Positions 8,186 through 16,435 of a DNA stretch of 64,000 nucleotides are shown here, piece after piece. The stretch is from Myxococcales bacterium 68-20 (GTDB lineage: Bacteria > Myxococcota_A > Polyangia > Polyangiales > Polyangiaceae). Where the stretch lies: NCBI GenBank assembly GCA_001899635.1, contig MKVQ01000043.1, positions 305,869-369,868 of the forward strand, in the 5' to 3' direction. Below the pieces are notes generated by a model. It made no database searches. It was not told the DNA's origin and saw nothing but the letters and a program-made list of their open reading frames with translations. Positions within the stretch are counted from its first letter, which is position 1. Each line of letters opens with the position of its first letter. The position numbers were made by a program, and so were the translations under genes.

Positions 8186-9036
8186 TGCGAACCTCCCGCC
8201 GTCGCCTTCACCGCTTGCTCGACGGCCTGTCGGATCCGTGGAGATGCCTCCTTCACGAGACGTCTCTCGACGTCCTTCAGGAAGCGATGCGCCTCACCCG
8301 TGCCGAGCTCACGCAGGCGTCCGAGCACCTTGATCTTCGCGTCCTCCGAGACTTCGGACGACGGGCGGAAGAGCATCAGCTCGAGGCCGCTCATGACGAC
8401 GTCGAACGGGAGCTTGCCGAGCTTGCCCGCGAGCTGTTCGCACTGCTCCGCGTTGCAGAGCTGACCGATCGACGCGGCCGCTTCGTTCACCTTGTGATCG
8501 AGCGCGACGAACAGGTCCGGCACCGCGTCCTTCGCCTTGAGCGCGCCGAGGCCCGAGGCAGCGTTGCCCCGCACCTGCGCGTCCGCATCGCCGAGCGCCT
8601 TCCGGAGCGCGGACGCGGCGGCAGCGCCCTTCGTGCGCGTGAGCGCTTTGATCGCCGCACGCCGGACGGTGACGGTGCGATGCGAGGCGTACTGCGCGAG
8701 GATCGCGCTCCCGTCGGACGACTCCAGATCGCCGAGCGTCTCGATCGCCTGGAGCGCGAGCGGCTCGGTCAGCCCGCGCGCGAGCACATCGGCGACCGCA
8801 GGCGCGGCCGCGGCAGCGGCAGCGCCGGCGATGCGGAGGTCGTCGAGGCCGGCGCGGATCTGCCCCTCGTCCCCCGACTTGAGCTTCTGGACCGCCGGGC
8901 TCACGTCGACCTTCGGCGCCGGCTTGAAGGCAGGAGGCTTCGCGGGCTGAGCTGCAGCGCTGGTCGCCCCTGCCCACGACAAGAGCAGGGCGAGAGCGAC
9001 GCGACGGCAGGTGTGGAGTGAGGTCGTGGCGCGCAT
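8182..9036 (-). CDS. Exported HEAT-repeat protein
   Basis: This 284-residue protein has an N-terminal signal peptide (VALALLLSWAGATSAAAQ). The mature part is made of helical HEAT repeats, for example HRTVTVRRAAIKALT and ADAQVRGNAASGLGAL, a protein-binding solenoid. It has no catalytic motif. ATG 9036 was chosen because the signal peptide begins there. The stop overlaps the start of the PQQ-propeller lipoprotein gene by four bases, so the two form one operon and probably one periplasmic complex (inference). The C-terminus is basic and helical. Confidence 0.83.
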   Translation of the reverse strand: MRATTSLHTCRRVALALLLSWAGATSAAAQPAKPPAFKPAPKVDVSPAVQKLKSGDEGQIRAGLDDLRIAGAAAAAAAPAVADVLARGLTEPLALQAIETLGDLESSDGSAILAQYASHRTVTVRRAAIKALTRTKGAAAASALRKALGDADAQVRGNAASGLGALKAKDAVPDLFVALDHKVNEAAASIGQLCNAEQCEQLAGKLGKLPFDVVMSGLELMLFRPSSEVSEDAKIKVLGRLRELGTGEAHRFLKDVERRLVKEASPRIRQAVEQAVKATAGGSQ

Positions 9037-9147
9037 GGTCTTGACAAGCCGGAATATCACGAAAGCTCCCTGTGCGCGGCATCTAGCTGGACATCTAGAA
9101 GACCGCAGCTGTGCCTGGGTTTTCGCCCGTGCTATGGCCCTGACGCG

Positions 9148-9834
9148 ATGTCGTCGATTCACCCTCCGCCCCCCGACCGCGACGCATCGGGATCGGAGAG
9201 CGCTCAGCGGACCGAGCCCGCCCGCCGTCCGCGCTACCTCGTGGTCGCGCTCGTGGGCGCGCTCGTGCTCGGCGCGGCCTCCTGCACGGAGGGCTACGGC
9301 CGTCTCGGCTCCTACCACGGAGGGAGCGAGCAGCAGCACGCCATGCTGATGTCCTCCATCCAAGACGAGGGTGGGCGAGCCGAGGCGGAGGCGCTCTACC
9401 AGCGCTTCGTCGACGTCGCGAACGCAGCGAGCGGCCGTGCCGTCCCGATGGCCGCGGCCATGTTCGTGCTCGGCGCCGCACTGCTCACGCTCGCGTCCCG
9501 TGGGCTCTCGGGCAAGGCGAACACGCGGTCCGCGCTCATGCAGGTGATCACCGCGCAGTCGATCGTCCTGGTCGCGAGCTACTTCATCACGCGCGACTTG
9601 GCGAACGCCGAAGCCGACTGGCAGTGGGAGGCGACGGTCATCCAGCAGCGCGAGCGCATGCCGGAAGACCAGTATGAGCGGGTCGTGCCGACACTGCGGG
9701 CCATCCGCCGGTGGGCACCACCGGGTTGGCTCGTCGTCCGCACGGTCGCGAGCGCGCTCGTGGTGGTGGCGCTCAGCCGACCACGTGCGCGCGAGTTCTT
9801 CGAGGCCGCGGCGCGTCCGATCCCCGATCGCTGA
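9148..9834 (+). CDS. Membrane protein of unknown function
   Basis: This 228-residue protein is not recognised. A Pro/Arg-rich cytoplasmic N-terminus precedes a transmembrane segment (residues 30-46, YLVVALVGALVLGAAS). A Cys-Thr follows but it is not a clean lipobox. Further hydrophobic stretches lie near residues 98-118, 130-148 and 190-210. No motif suggests an enzyme. It is divergent from the HEAT-repeat gene and lies 43 bases before mutL. The short direct repeat CATCTAG at 9080-9086 and 9092-9098 in the upstream gap could be a regulator site. Confidence 0.7.
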   Translation: MSSIHPPPPDRDASGSESAQRTEPARRPRYLVVALVGALVLGAASCTEGYGRLGSYHGGSEQQHAMLMSSIQDEGGRAEAEALYQRFVDVANAASGRAVPMAAAMFVLGAALLTLASRGLSGKANTRSALMQVITAQSIVLVASYFITRDLANAEADWQWEATVIQQRERMPEDQYERVVPTLRAIRRWAPPGWLVVRTVASALVVVALSRPRAREFFEAAARPIPDR

Positions 9835-9877
9835 GACCACGGCCGGACACCACGCGCACCACGACGACGGGTCACCC

Positions 9878-11803
9878 GTGCTATCTCCCATCGGCGTGGG
9901 GCGCATCCAGAAGCTGAGCGATGAGCTCGCCAACCAGATCGCCGCCGGTGAGGTCGTCGAACGCCCCGCCAGCATCGTCAAGGAGCTCGTCGAGAACGCG
10001 CTCGACGCTCATGCGACGCGCGTCGTCGTCGACGTCGAGCAGGGCGGCAGCACCCTCGTCCGCGTGACCGACGACGGCGACGGGATGACGGCGGACGACG
10101 CCCTCCTCGCGCTCGAGCGCCACGCGACGAGCAAGATCAAGACGCTCGACGACCTCTTCCGCCTCGGCACGTTCGGGTTCCGCGGTGAGGCACTGCCGAG
10201 CATCGCGTCCGTAGCTCGGCTGCTCCTCCGGACTCGAGCGCGGGGCTCGGGCGAAGGCTGCGAGATCGAGGTCGAGGGTGGACGCGCGCCCGTGACGCGA
10301 CCGGCCGGAGGCGCGGTCGGGACGACGATCGAGGTGCGTGACCTCTTCTTCAACGTGCCCGCGCGCCGCAAGTTCCTCAAGGCGACCGCGACCGAGAGCG
10401 CCCACGTCGGCGACGTGCTCCTCGGCGCAGCGCTGGCCCGCCCGGACGTGACCTTCTCCCTCTCACGGGACAAGCGCGTCGTCCGCGAGTACCTCCGCGT
10501 CGGTTCGCGCGCGGAGCGAGCGCGAGCGGCAACCGCGGGCGAGAACCTCGTGCACGTGCTCGCGGAGCGCGGCCCCCTCCGGCTCGAGGCCATGCTCGCC
10601 GCGCCGGAGCGAGCGCGCTCCGGGACGACGGGGCTCGCCCTCCTCGTCAATGGACGGCCCGTGCGCGATCGCGTCCTCGCGCGCGCGGTCGCCAACTCGT
10701 ACGGCTCGGTGCTCGAAGGCGGACGTTACCCCGTCGGCGTCGTATGGCTCGATCTCCCGGCCGAGCTCGTCGACATCAACGTCCATCCGCAGAAGGCCGA
10801 GGTCCGCTTCACCGACGGGCGCGGGGTGTTCGACGCGATCACGCGTGAGCTCCACGACGCGCTCGGCCGCGCGTTCGGGCTCCCGGAGGTCGGCAACCCG
10901 TTCGCGCGCCCGCGGCTCGATCCTCCGACGTTCGACGGGTTCGCCGGGGCCATCGCCGCGCGGCAGCTCGTCTCGAGCGCGACGCTGCCCCCCCCGACGG
11001 CGCAGCCGCCGACGATGCAGTCTCGCGCTGACCCTCCGTCAACCCTCCTGCCCGAGGAGAACCTGTTCACTTCCGCGCGGCCTTCACCCAATCCCGATCG
11101 GACACCGTCGACCACGGTCGGTGAAGCCACGCTCCGCCCGCTTCCGTTCGGCGCGTTCGGCCGCTCCCCTGGCGTCCAGGCGATCGCGGAGGCGTTGCCG
11201 AGCGCGACTCTGTTCAATCCCCCGGGGCTCTACGGCACGCTCCGCTTCGTCGGACAGATGCGCGCCACGTTCCTCGTCTGCGAAGGAGAGGATGGGCTCT
11301 ACGTCCTCGACCAGCACGCCGCTGCCGAGCGCGTCACGTTCGATCGGCTCAGGCGCTCGTTCGCCTCCCGATCGATCGCGACCCAGCGGCTCCTCGTGCC
11401 CGAGATCGTCGAGCTGCCACCGTCGGAGGTCGCCGTGCTCGAGGAGCACTCCGATGAGGTCACGCGCATGGGCGTCGAGGTCCGTGCCGTCGCAGACGGC
11501 GCCGTCGCCGTTCACTCGGTGCCCGCCATCCTCACACGCAAAGAGCCTGCTCGCGTGGTGCGTGATCTGGCGAGCGAGCTCTCGCGTGCCGGAGGGCGCG
11601 CCTTCGGCGGAGCCGTCGACCTTGTGCTCGCCACGATGGCCTGCCACGGCTCGATCCGCGCGGGCGATACCATCTCACCGGAGGAGGCACGGGCCCTCCT
11701 CGCCGCGCTCGACGAGGTCGACTTCGCGGGTCACTGCCCGCACGGCAGGCCGGTCGTGATGCGACTTGCCTGGAGCGAGCTGGAACGTCGTGTCGGACGC
11801 TGA
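9878..11803 (+). CDS. mutL: DNA mismatch repair protein MutL
   Basis: This 641-residue GHKL ATPase couples MutS mismatch recognition to strand removal. All N-terminal motifs are present: LANQIAAGEVVERP, ENALDA, DDGDGM, ATSKI, GFRGEAL and NVPARRKF. The C-terminal domain has DQHAAAERVTFD, ACHGSIRAGD and CPHGRP, the metal-site motifs of endonuclease-type MutL. In DQHA(x)2E(x)4E the last Glu is Asp. A Pro/Ser/Thr-rich linker of about 150 residues separates the halves. GTG 9878 was chosen because the family starts about 10 residues before LANQIAAGE; GTG 9896 is the alternative. miaA overlaps its end, a common mutL-miaA arrangement. Confidence 0.97.
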   Translation: MLSPIGVGRIQKLSDELANQIAAGEVVERPASIVKELVENALDAHATRVVVDVEQGGSTLVRVTDDGDGMTADDALLALERHATSKIKTLDDLFRLGTFGFRGEALPSIASVARLLLRTRARGSGEGCEIEVEGGRAPVTRPAGGAVGTTIEVRDLFFNVPARRKFLKATATESAHVGDVLLGAALARPDVTFSLSRDKRVVREYLRVGSRAERARAATAGENLVHVLAERGPLRLEAMLAAPERARSGTTGLALLVNGRPVRDRVLARAVANSYGSVLEGGRYPVGVVWLDLPAELVDINVHPQKAEVRFTDGRGVFDAITRELHDALGRAFGLPEVGNPFARPRLDPPTFDGFAGAIAARQLVSSATLPPPTAQPPTMQSRADPPSTLLPEENLFTSARPSPNPDRTPSTTVGEATLRPLPFGAFGRSPGVQAIAEALPSATLFNPPGLYGTLRFVGQMRATFLVCEGEDGLYVLDQHAAAERVTFDRLRRSFASRSIATQRLLVPEIVELPPSEVAVLEEHSDEVTRMGVEVRAVADGAVAVHSVPAILTRKEPARVVRDLASELSRAGGRAFGGAVDLVLATMACHGSIRAGDTISPEEARALLAALDEVDFAGHCPHGRPVVMRLAWSELERRVGR

Positions 11804-12695
11804 TTCGAGAGCAAGAGCACGCGCGATCGAGCTGGCTCGCGGAGACCGGCTCCTCTGCATCGTCGGCCCGACCGCGAGCGGCAAGACCGAGCTCGCGCTC
11901 GCCACGTGCGAGGCGGTCGGCGGCGAGATCGTCTCGGCGGACAGCGTGCAGATCTATCGCGGCTTCGACATCGGCTCCGGCAAGCCCACGCGCGAAGAGG
12001 CAGCGCGCGCCCGGCATCACCTCGTCGACACGCACGATCCGCTCGATTCGATCGACGCCGCCGGATGGGCCAAGCTCGCCGAAGCGGCGATCGAGGACAT
12101 CCGCTCGCGCGGGAAGATCCCGATCGTCTGCGGCGGCACCTTCTTCTGGGTGCGCGCGCTGGTGCTCGGCTTGGTCGAGGCCCCCGCGGCCGATCCGGCG
12201 ATCCGCGCCCGGCATCGCGCGCTCGCGGACGAGAAGGGCCGCGCCGCGCTCCACGAGGAGCTCGCACGGGTCGATCCCGCATCGGCGCAGCGACTCCATC
12301 CGAACGACTTCGTCCGAGTAAGCCGCGCTCTCGAGGTCCACGAGCTGTCGGGCCGCACGATGTCCGACTGGCAGGCGTCCCACGGCTTCAAGACGACACG
12401 CTTCGATGCTGCGATGATCGGCCTCGAACACGATCCCGCCGGCCTCACGACGCGCATCGGCGCCCGGGTCGATCGCTGGCTCGCGGAGGGATGGCTCGAC
12501 GAGGTCCGCGCGCTCCTCGATGCGGGCTACGCCGAGGCCCGCGCGATGGGCTCGGTCGGCTACGCCGAGGTGCGAACGCACCTCGAAGGCACGCTCTCGC
12601 GAGACGAGCTCCGCGACGCGATCGTCCGCTCGACACGCGTCTTCGCACGCCGCCAGCGAACGTGGTTGAACAGCGCCGCCGTCGAGTGGCTCTGA
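11790..12695 (+). CDS. miaA: tRNA dimethylallyltransferase MiaA
   Basis: This 301-residue enzyme transfers a dimethylallyl group to N6 of A37 in tRNAs that read UNN codons. The P-loop GPTASGKTELAL is near residue 27. SADSVQIYRG and DIGSGKPT follow, as in all MiaA proteins, with CGGTFFWVRAL and a C-terminal RRQRTW. GTG 11790 lies inside the end of mutL, giving a 14-base overlap; a TTG at 11766 is also in frame. The overlap implies cotranscription with mutL. Confidence 0.96.
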   Translation: MSDADSRARARAIELARGDRLLCIVGPTASGKTELALATCEAVGGEIVSADSVQIYRGFDIGSGKPTREEAARARHHLVDTHDPLDSIDAAGWAKLAEAAIEDIRSRGKIPIVCGGTFFWVRALVLGLVEAPAADPAIRARHRALADEKGRAALHEELARVDPASAQRLHPNDFVRVSRALEVHELSGRTMSDWQASHGFKTTRFDAAMIGLEHDPAGLTTRIGARVDRWLAEGWLDEVRALLDAGYAEARAMGSVGYAEVRTHLEGTLSRDELRDAIVRSTRVFARRQRTWLNSAAVEWL

Positions 12696-12727
12696 TCGCT
12701 CGGGTCACCACGCTACACTCAAGCGCG

Positions 12728-13057
12728 ATGAGCGAAGGCCCGACGAAGCGCCGGCTCCACCTCGATGAGGCGCGCGAGCGCGCGGCGAAAGCCTGCGGCG
12801 TCGACGTCTCCGCCATCGCAGAGGCGACCTCGCACGCGTGGGGATGGTCGTTCGCGCTGGCGACGGGTGGCGGCCGTGCCTTCGTCGACGCGGGCACGGG
12901 CCTCGTGGCGACGAGCGAGCCAGGTGACGACGAGGAGCGGATCGCCGCTCTCTACGCGCGCGGGCCGCTCGGCGTACCGCCCTGGAGCCCGCCCCCGAAG
13001 CGGTCGTGGTGGCAGACGCTCGTTCGCGCGCTCCGCGCGAAGACGCCGGGCAGCTGA
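12728..13057 (+). CDS. Small cytoplasmic protein of unknown function
   Basis: This 109-residue protein is not recognised. It starts with a charged helix (RRLHLDEARERAAKACGV), then a small alpha/beta part with HAWGWSFALATGGGRAF, and ends with a Pro/Trp/Arg-rich tail. It has no signal peptide or transmembrane segment. It follows miaA by 32 bases on the same strand and could be the last gene of the mutL-miaA operon. Low-complexity tail and lack of motifs leave the function open. Confidence 0.65.
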   Translation: MSEGPTKRRLHLDEARERAAKACGVDVSAIAEATSHAWGWSFALATGGGRAFVDAGTGLVATSEPGDDEERIAALYARGPLGVPPWSPPPKRSWWQTLVRALRAKTPGS

Positions 13058-13095
13058 AGTCGGGCGCCTGCTCGCCCACGAGCAACCTCGGCCTT

Positions 13096-13126
13096 CTCGT
13101 GTCGTGCGGGCGCGTCACGGCACGAG
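13096..13126. terminator. Hairpin between convergent genes
   Basis: CTCGTGTCGTG, a nine-base loop, then CACGGCACGAG forms an 11-bp stem with one G-T pair. It lies in the 104-bp gap between the convergent stops at 13057 (+) and 13162 (-). No T-run follows on either strand. Confidence 0.5.
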
Positions 13127-13161
13127 CGCACCACTCGCCCCGACCGCGTGCGCTCGTCCCG

Positions 13162-14271
13162 TCAGAGTGAGAGCGTCGCGTCGAGCAGATCGCCGAACGA
13201 CGCCGGCGTGAACCGCGGAGCGGCTCCCTCGATCGTCGCCACCGGCGCGTCCGCGCGGAGCTGCGGCTGCGTGACCTCCGCGACGAGCCGCTGCGGCGGC
13301 GCGAGTGGAGCGGGCGGCGCGGGCGGAGCCGACCCGAAGACCTCGCGCGGCGGCGGCGGCGGCGGCGGCGGGACGCGCACCGCGGGGGCGCGCGGGAGAT
13401 CGGCACCGGGCTCGCGCGGAAGTGCCATTCCCGGCTCGCGCCAGCCGCCGATGAGCGTGTGGCCCTCGAGGGAGGGCGGCGGCGACGACGACGGGGTCGT
13501 CGTGATGCGCACCGCCTCGGGCTTCACCGACGGGGCGGCGACTTGCTTGCCGGACTCGGGCGGCGGCGTATGGCGCGGCGCGCTCTCTTCTTCGTACGCC
13601 TCGGGCTTCTCCGAGGCGATCGGACGGGGCGACGAGCTCGGCGCCGGCTCGAGCACCTCGTTCGCGGCGGGCGGCTCGGGCGGCGGCGGCGGCACGGACG
13701 GCTCCGCCATCAGCTCGTCGACCGGCGGCGGCACGGACGGCTCCGCCATCAGCTCGTCGGCCGGCGGCGGCACGGACGGCTCCGCCATCAGCTCGTTGGC
13801 CGCCGCGTACAGCTCGACCTCCGCCGGGTGGAATCCGTTCGTCGCGTGCTCGGCGACCGGCTGCGTCCCGCTCTCCGCGGGCAGGAGGCCCGGCTCGTCG
13901 ATGTCGATGTCGACCTCGACGACCTCCGCCGAGACCTCGACCTCCATATCCGCGTCGATGTCCGCCTCGCCCGTCTCGAGGACCGGCTCGGCGGAAGTCT
14001 CCGGGGGCGGCTCCGTCCAGCCGGTGGCCGTCTCCGGCGGAGGCGGCACGGACGACATGTGCGCCGCCGCGACGGCCTCCACGCTCGGCGGGGGCGCGGT
14101 CGGCGACTGGTGAACCGCCGGCGCAGGCTCGGGAACCGCATGGGCGGACTCGGCGACGTGCGCCGGCGGGGGCTGGAACGCCACGGCGCCGGTCGCGCGA
14201 GGGGCCTCCGCGCGCTCCTTCACACGAGCGAGGAGGCTCTCGAGCTTCGCGATCTTTTCCGTCGGGCTCAT
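13162..14271 (-). CDS. Proline-rich acidic protein with 13-residue repeats
   Basis: This 369-residue protein is not recognised. A short N-terminal coiled coil (EKIAKLESLLARVKERAE) is followed by about 300 residues of Pro/Ala/Glu/Val-rich, probably disordered sequence. It includes the tandem unit DELMAEPSVPPPP, about 2.6 copies. It ends with a short conserved-looking segment, FTPASFGDLLDATLSL. There is no signal peptide, so a cytoplasmic scaffold is possible. ATG 14271 overlaps the upstream stop by one base (TGATG), coupling it to the 14271-14825 gene. Upstream extension of the frame is unlikely to be translated. Confidence 0.75.
   Translation of the reverse strand: MSPTEKIAKLESLLARVKERAEAPRATGAVAFQPPPAHVAESAHAVPEPAPAVHQSPTAPPPSVEAVAAAHMSSVPPPPETATGWTEPPPETSAEPVLETGEADIDADMEVEVSAEVVEVDIDIDEPGLLPAESGTQPVAEHATNGFHPAEVELYAAANELMAEPSVPPPADELMAEPSVPPPVDELMAEPSVPPPPPEPPAANEVLEPAPSSSPRPIASEKPEAYEEESAPRHTPPPESGKQVAAPSVKPEAVRITTTPSSSPPPSLEGHTLIGGWREPGMALPREPGADLPRAPAVRVPPPPPPPPREVFGSAPPAPPAPLAPPQRLVAEVTQPQLRADAPVATIEGAAPRFTPASFGDLLDATLSL
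13692..13797. repeat. 39-bp tandem repeat inside a coding region
   Basis: Units beginning GCACGGACGGCTCCGCCATC start at 13692, 13731 and 13770. The period is exactly 39 bp, so each unit adds 13 residues in frame to the proline-rich protein. Copies differ at only a few bases, indicating recent expansion. Confidence 0.85.
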
Positions 14272-14825
14272 CACGTCACGACCTTCTGGAGAGCGCCGAG
14301 GACGTCGCTCCACGGTTTGCCCTGCGAGACCAGCGAGCGCACCTTCACCACCGTCTGCGGCGTGCCGACGAAGTAGCGGGCGGTCGTGCCTTCGCGACCG
14401 AGCGGAGCGATCGCGACCTCACGCCCCGAGGCCGCCGCCAGCGCTCCCGAGAGGGCCGCGCCGAGGAAGCCGTCGCTGTTGACGCCGGGGTTCGAGACCA
14501 CGAGCACGAGGGCGCGCCCCCAGCGCTCGACGTGAACGGCGCCGAGCCCCGCGATCGCGAGCTCGCCCGCGAGGTGCGAGACGACGAGCTCGAGCGTTGC
14601 CGCTCGAACTCCACCGTCGCCTCCGAGGCGCGCTGCGACGCGGGCTCCGCAGCCCCGACCGACCTCGCCGCCGAGGTGAGCGAGAGCTCCGGGGGTCGTC
14701 CGCTCGAGCGCCTCGAGCGCGGCCGCGGGAACGAGCACGAGGCGTGTGCCTCGGGCGTCGGAGGCCGCTCCGCTCGTCACGTCGAAGCGAACTGCGCCGC
14801 TGGGATCGAAGGCAGGATCGGCCAT
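14271..14825 (-). CDS. Conserved-looking cytoplasmic protein, function unknown
   Basis: This 184-residue alpha/beta protein has no recognised motif. It contains TRLVLVPAAALEAL, a Gly-rich GVNSDGFLGAALSGALAAA helix and a C-terminal SQGKPWSDVLGALQKVV. There is no signal peptide. It heads a two-gene operon with the proline-rich protein, whose ATG overlaps its stop. A sigma-70-like promoter at 14840-14869 would put the transcript start only about 8 bases before this ATG. No Shine-Dalgarno sequence is visible, consistent with near-leaderless translation. Confidence 0.75.
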   Translation of the reverse strand: MADPAFDPSGAVRFDVTSGAASDARGTRLVLVPAAALEALERTTPGALAHLGGEVGRGCGARVAARLGGDGGVRAATLELVVSHLAGELAIAGLGAVHVERWGRALVLVVSNPGVNSDGFLGAALSGALAAASGREVAIAPLGREGTTARYFVGTPQTVVKVRSLVSQGKPWSDVLGALQKVVT

Positions 14826-14839
14826 GGATGTCCGTCACG

Positions 14840-14869
14840 GTTATAGAGGTCTGACAAAGACACTGTCAA
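14840..14869 (-). promoter_or_regulatory. Sigma-70-type promoter with overlapping inverted repeat
   Basis: On the minus strand TTGACA (14869-14864), an 18-base spacer and TATAAC (14845-14840) form a near-consensus promoter. It faces the gene starting at 14825. TGACA-N7-TGTCA, a small inverted repeat, overlaps the -35 box and could be an operator. Confidence 0.65.
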
Positions 14870-14898
14870 ATCCGCATCCTGAGGGGTGAAATGGAGGT

Positions 14899-16374
14899 GT
14901 GTGGAGGTCACCGGGACGTCTGTTCGTTCACCTTGCGAGGAGGGCTCGTCCCGTCGTATCGGGCGCCGCTTTCGCCGGCGCGCTCGTCGTGCTCGCTCTC
15001 CACGCTCGCCCCGCGCAGGCCGGGCCCAGCGAGCCCGATCCCGAGAAGGATCCGAAGCCGCGCATGATCGATCCGGGCGTCGCGCCCGGGCCGTACGTCG
15101 CCTACGCCGCCCGGCCGGTGCTCGCTCCCGATCTCCGCGCGTGCTCGTCCCGTGCGCCGGTCTGCGTGCATGCGAGCTCGCCTCGAGACGGGACCGCCGC
15201 GATGGCGACCCTCGATGCGTTCGAGCGCGCCTGGGAGACGTTGACCGGAGCGCTCGCGGTCCCGGCGCCCGACGTCGACCCGAGCACGCTCGCCTACGAC
15301 GTCTTCATCGTCGAACCGCAGTCCGAGCTCGGGACGACGACCCTCGAGGCACGAGACGTTCGCTCGCGGTTCGATCGCGCGCGCGCGTTCACGACCATCG
15401 ATCGCCGCGTGCGCGCCGGCTGCGTCCTCGACGCGCTCGCGGCGAAGATGCTCGCCCGAGCGAGCCTGTTCCGCGTCGCGCCCGCGACGGAGGACGGCAC
15501 CGCACGCGCACAGTCCGCGTACCTCGCCGAGCTCGTGGCGCCGTGCTCGGTCGGCCTCTCGGCAGACGCGATCCTCGCGTTCCAGTCGCGACCGGAGCGC
15601 GCCTTCTGCGATTCCCGCGCAGGCTCGGAGACCGCCGTCGCGGGAGGTGCCGAGGACGGCGGCCCCTCCCCGCTCGACGCGCTCTTCTCCGAGGGCGCGG
15701 CGGCCTTCTGGGCGCGCCTCGAGTGGGCGTTCGGCCGGACACCGGGCGGAATCGTGACCGCGTCCTGGGCACTGCATCCGACGATGACGCCGCTCGGCGC
15801 CTCCCGCTGGACGAACGAGCCGGACACGTTCGACGTGCTCCGCACGACGTTCAAGGGAGCGCTCTCGACGAACGGCACCGTCCACGACCTCTGGCTCGAC
15901 TTCGCGATCGCGCGCGCCTTCCTCGGCAGCGCCGACGACGGGTTTCACCTACCCGAGCGCCGATCGCTCGGCGACGCGGCGCGCGTCCCGCTCGACTGGG
16001 AAATCCCCTGGCCCACGACGCCGCGTCGGCTCGGCCCGCGCCGTCCGCTTCATCCCACCGGCGCGAGCTACCTCGTGATCCAGCGCGCGGGAGCCCGTCC
16101 GGAAGCGCGCCTGCGCGTCGAGATCGAATGGGAGGAGCACGCGCTCTTCCGCTGGGCGCTCGTGAAGCTCGACGCGAACGGCCGCGAGCTCGGGCGGGTC
16201 GTCATCCCGACCACGGAGCGCGCGACGCAAGCGCAGATGACGCTCGTCGACCTCGAAGGCGTCGACCGGATCATGCTCGTCGGAGTGAACGTCGGTGATC
16301 CCGCCTACACGTTCGATCCCGACGACGAGGTCTGGGAGCCACACGGCTGGCAGGTCACCGTCGCCGAGGAATGA
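14899..16374 (+). CDS. Exported protein of unknown function
   Basis: This 491-residue protein has an N-terminal signal peptide (AFAGALVVLALHARPAQAG). The mature part has several scattered cysteines (ACSSRAPVCVH, GCVLDA, APCSVG, RAFCDS), probably disulfide-bonded. An Ile/Val-rich beta domain lies near the C-terminus (SYLVIQRAGARPEARLRVEI). No catalytic motif is visible, although the middle contains DALFSEGAAAFWARLEW, reminiscent of a helical protease-like fold. GTG 14899 follows GAGGGGTGA by about 10 bases. It is divergent from the 14825 gene. Confidence 0.75.
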   Translation: MWRSPGRLFVHLARRARPVVSGAAFAGALVVLALHARPAQAGPSEPDPEKDPKPRMIDPGVAPGPYVAYAARPVLAPDLRACSSRAPVCVHASSPRDGTAAMATLDAFERAWETLTGALAVPAPDVDPSTLAYDVFIVEPQSELGTTTLEARDVRSRFDRARAFTTIDRRVRAGCVLDALAAKMLARASLFRVAPATEDGTARAQSAYLAELVAPCSVGLSADAILAFQSRPERAFCDSRAGSETAVAGGAEDGGPSPLDALFSEGAAAFWARLEWAFGRTPGGIVTASWALHPTMTPLGASRWTNEPDTFDVLRTTFKGALSTNGTVHDLWLDFAIARAFLGSADDGFHLPERRSLGDAARVPLDWEIPWPTTPRRLGPRRPLHPTGASYLVIQRAGARPEARLRVEIEWEEHALFRWALVKLDANGRELGRVVIPTTERATQAQMTLVDLEGVDRIMLVGVNVGDPAYTFDPDDEVWEPHGWQVTVAEE

Positions 16375-16376
16375 CG

Positions 16377-16425
16377 CGTCAGCGCTGCCCCTCGTGCTCC
16401 GCCAGACTCCTCGTCCTCGCTGACG
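16377..16425. terminator. Possible hairpin between convergent genes
   Basis: CGTCAGCG (16377-16384) pairs perfectly with CGCTGACG (16418-16425) across a loop of 33 bases in the gap between stops at 16374 (+) and 16436 (-). The long loop makes it a weak candidate. Confidence 0.3.
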
Positions 16426-16435
16426 CTCGGTCTCG

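Noticed and set aside
6215..8464. 749-codon open frame on the plus strand
   Set aside because: It is the complementary frame of the PQQ-propeller lipoprotein gene, with an Arg/Leu-rich, pattern-free translation.
9041..9046. TTGACA as a -35 box for the gene at 9148
   Set aside because: No -10 box stands at a usable distance downstream.
13692..13797. CRISPR-like regular repeats
   Set aside because: The 39-bp units are contiguous, without spacers, and stay in frame in a coding region.
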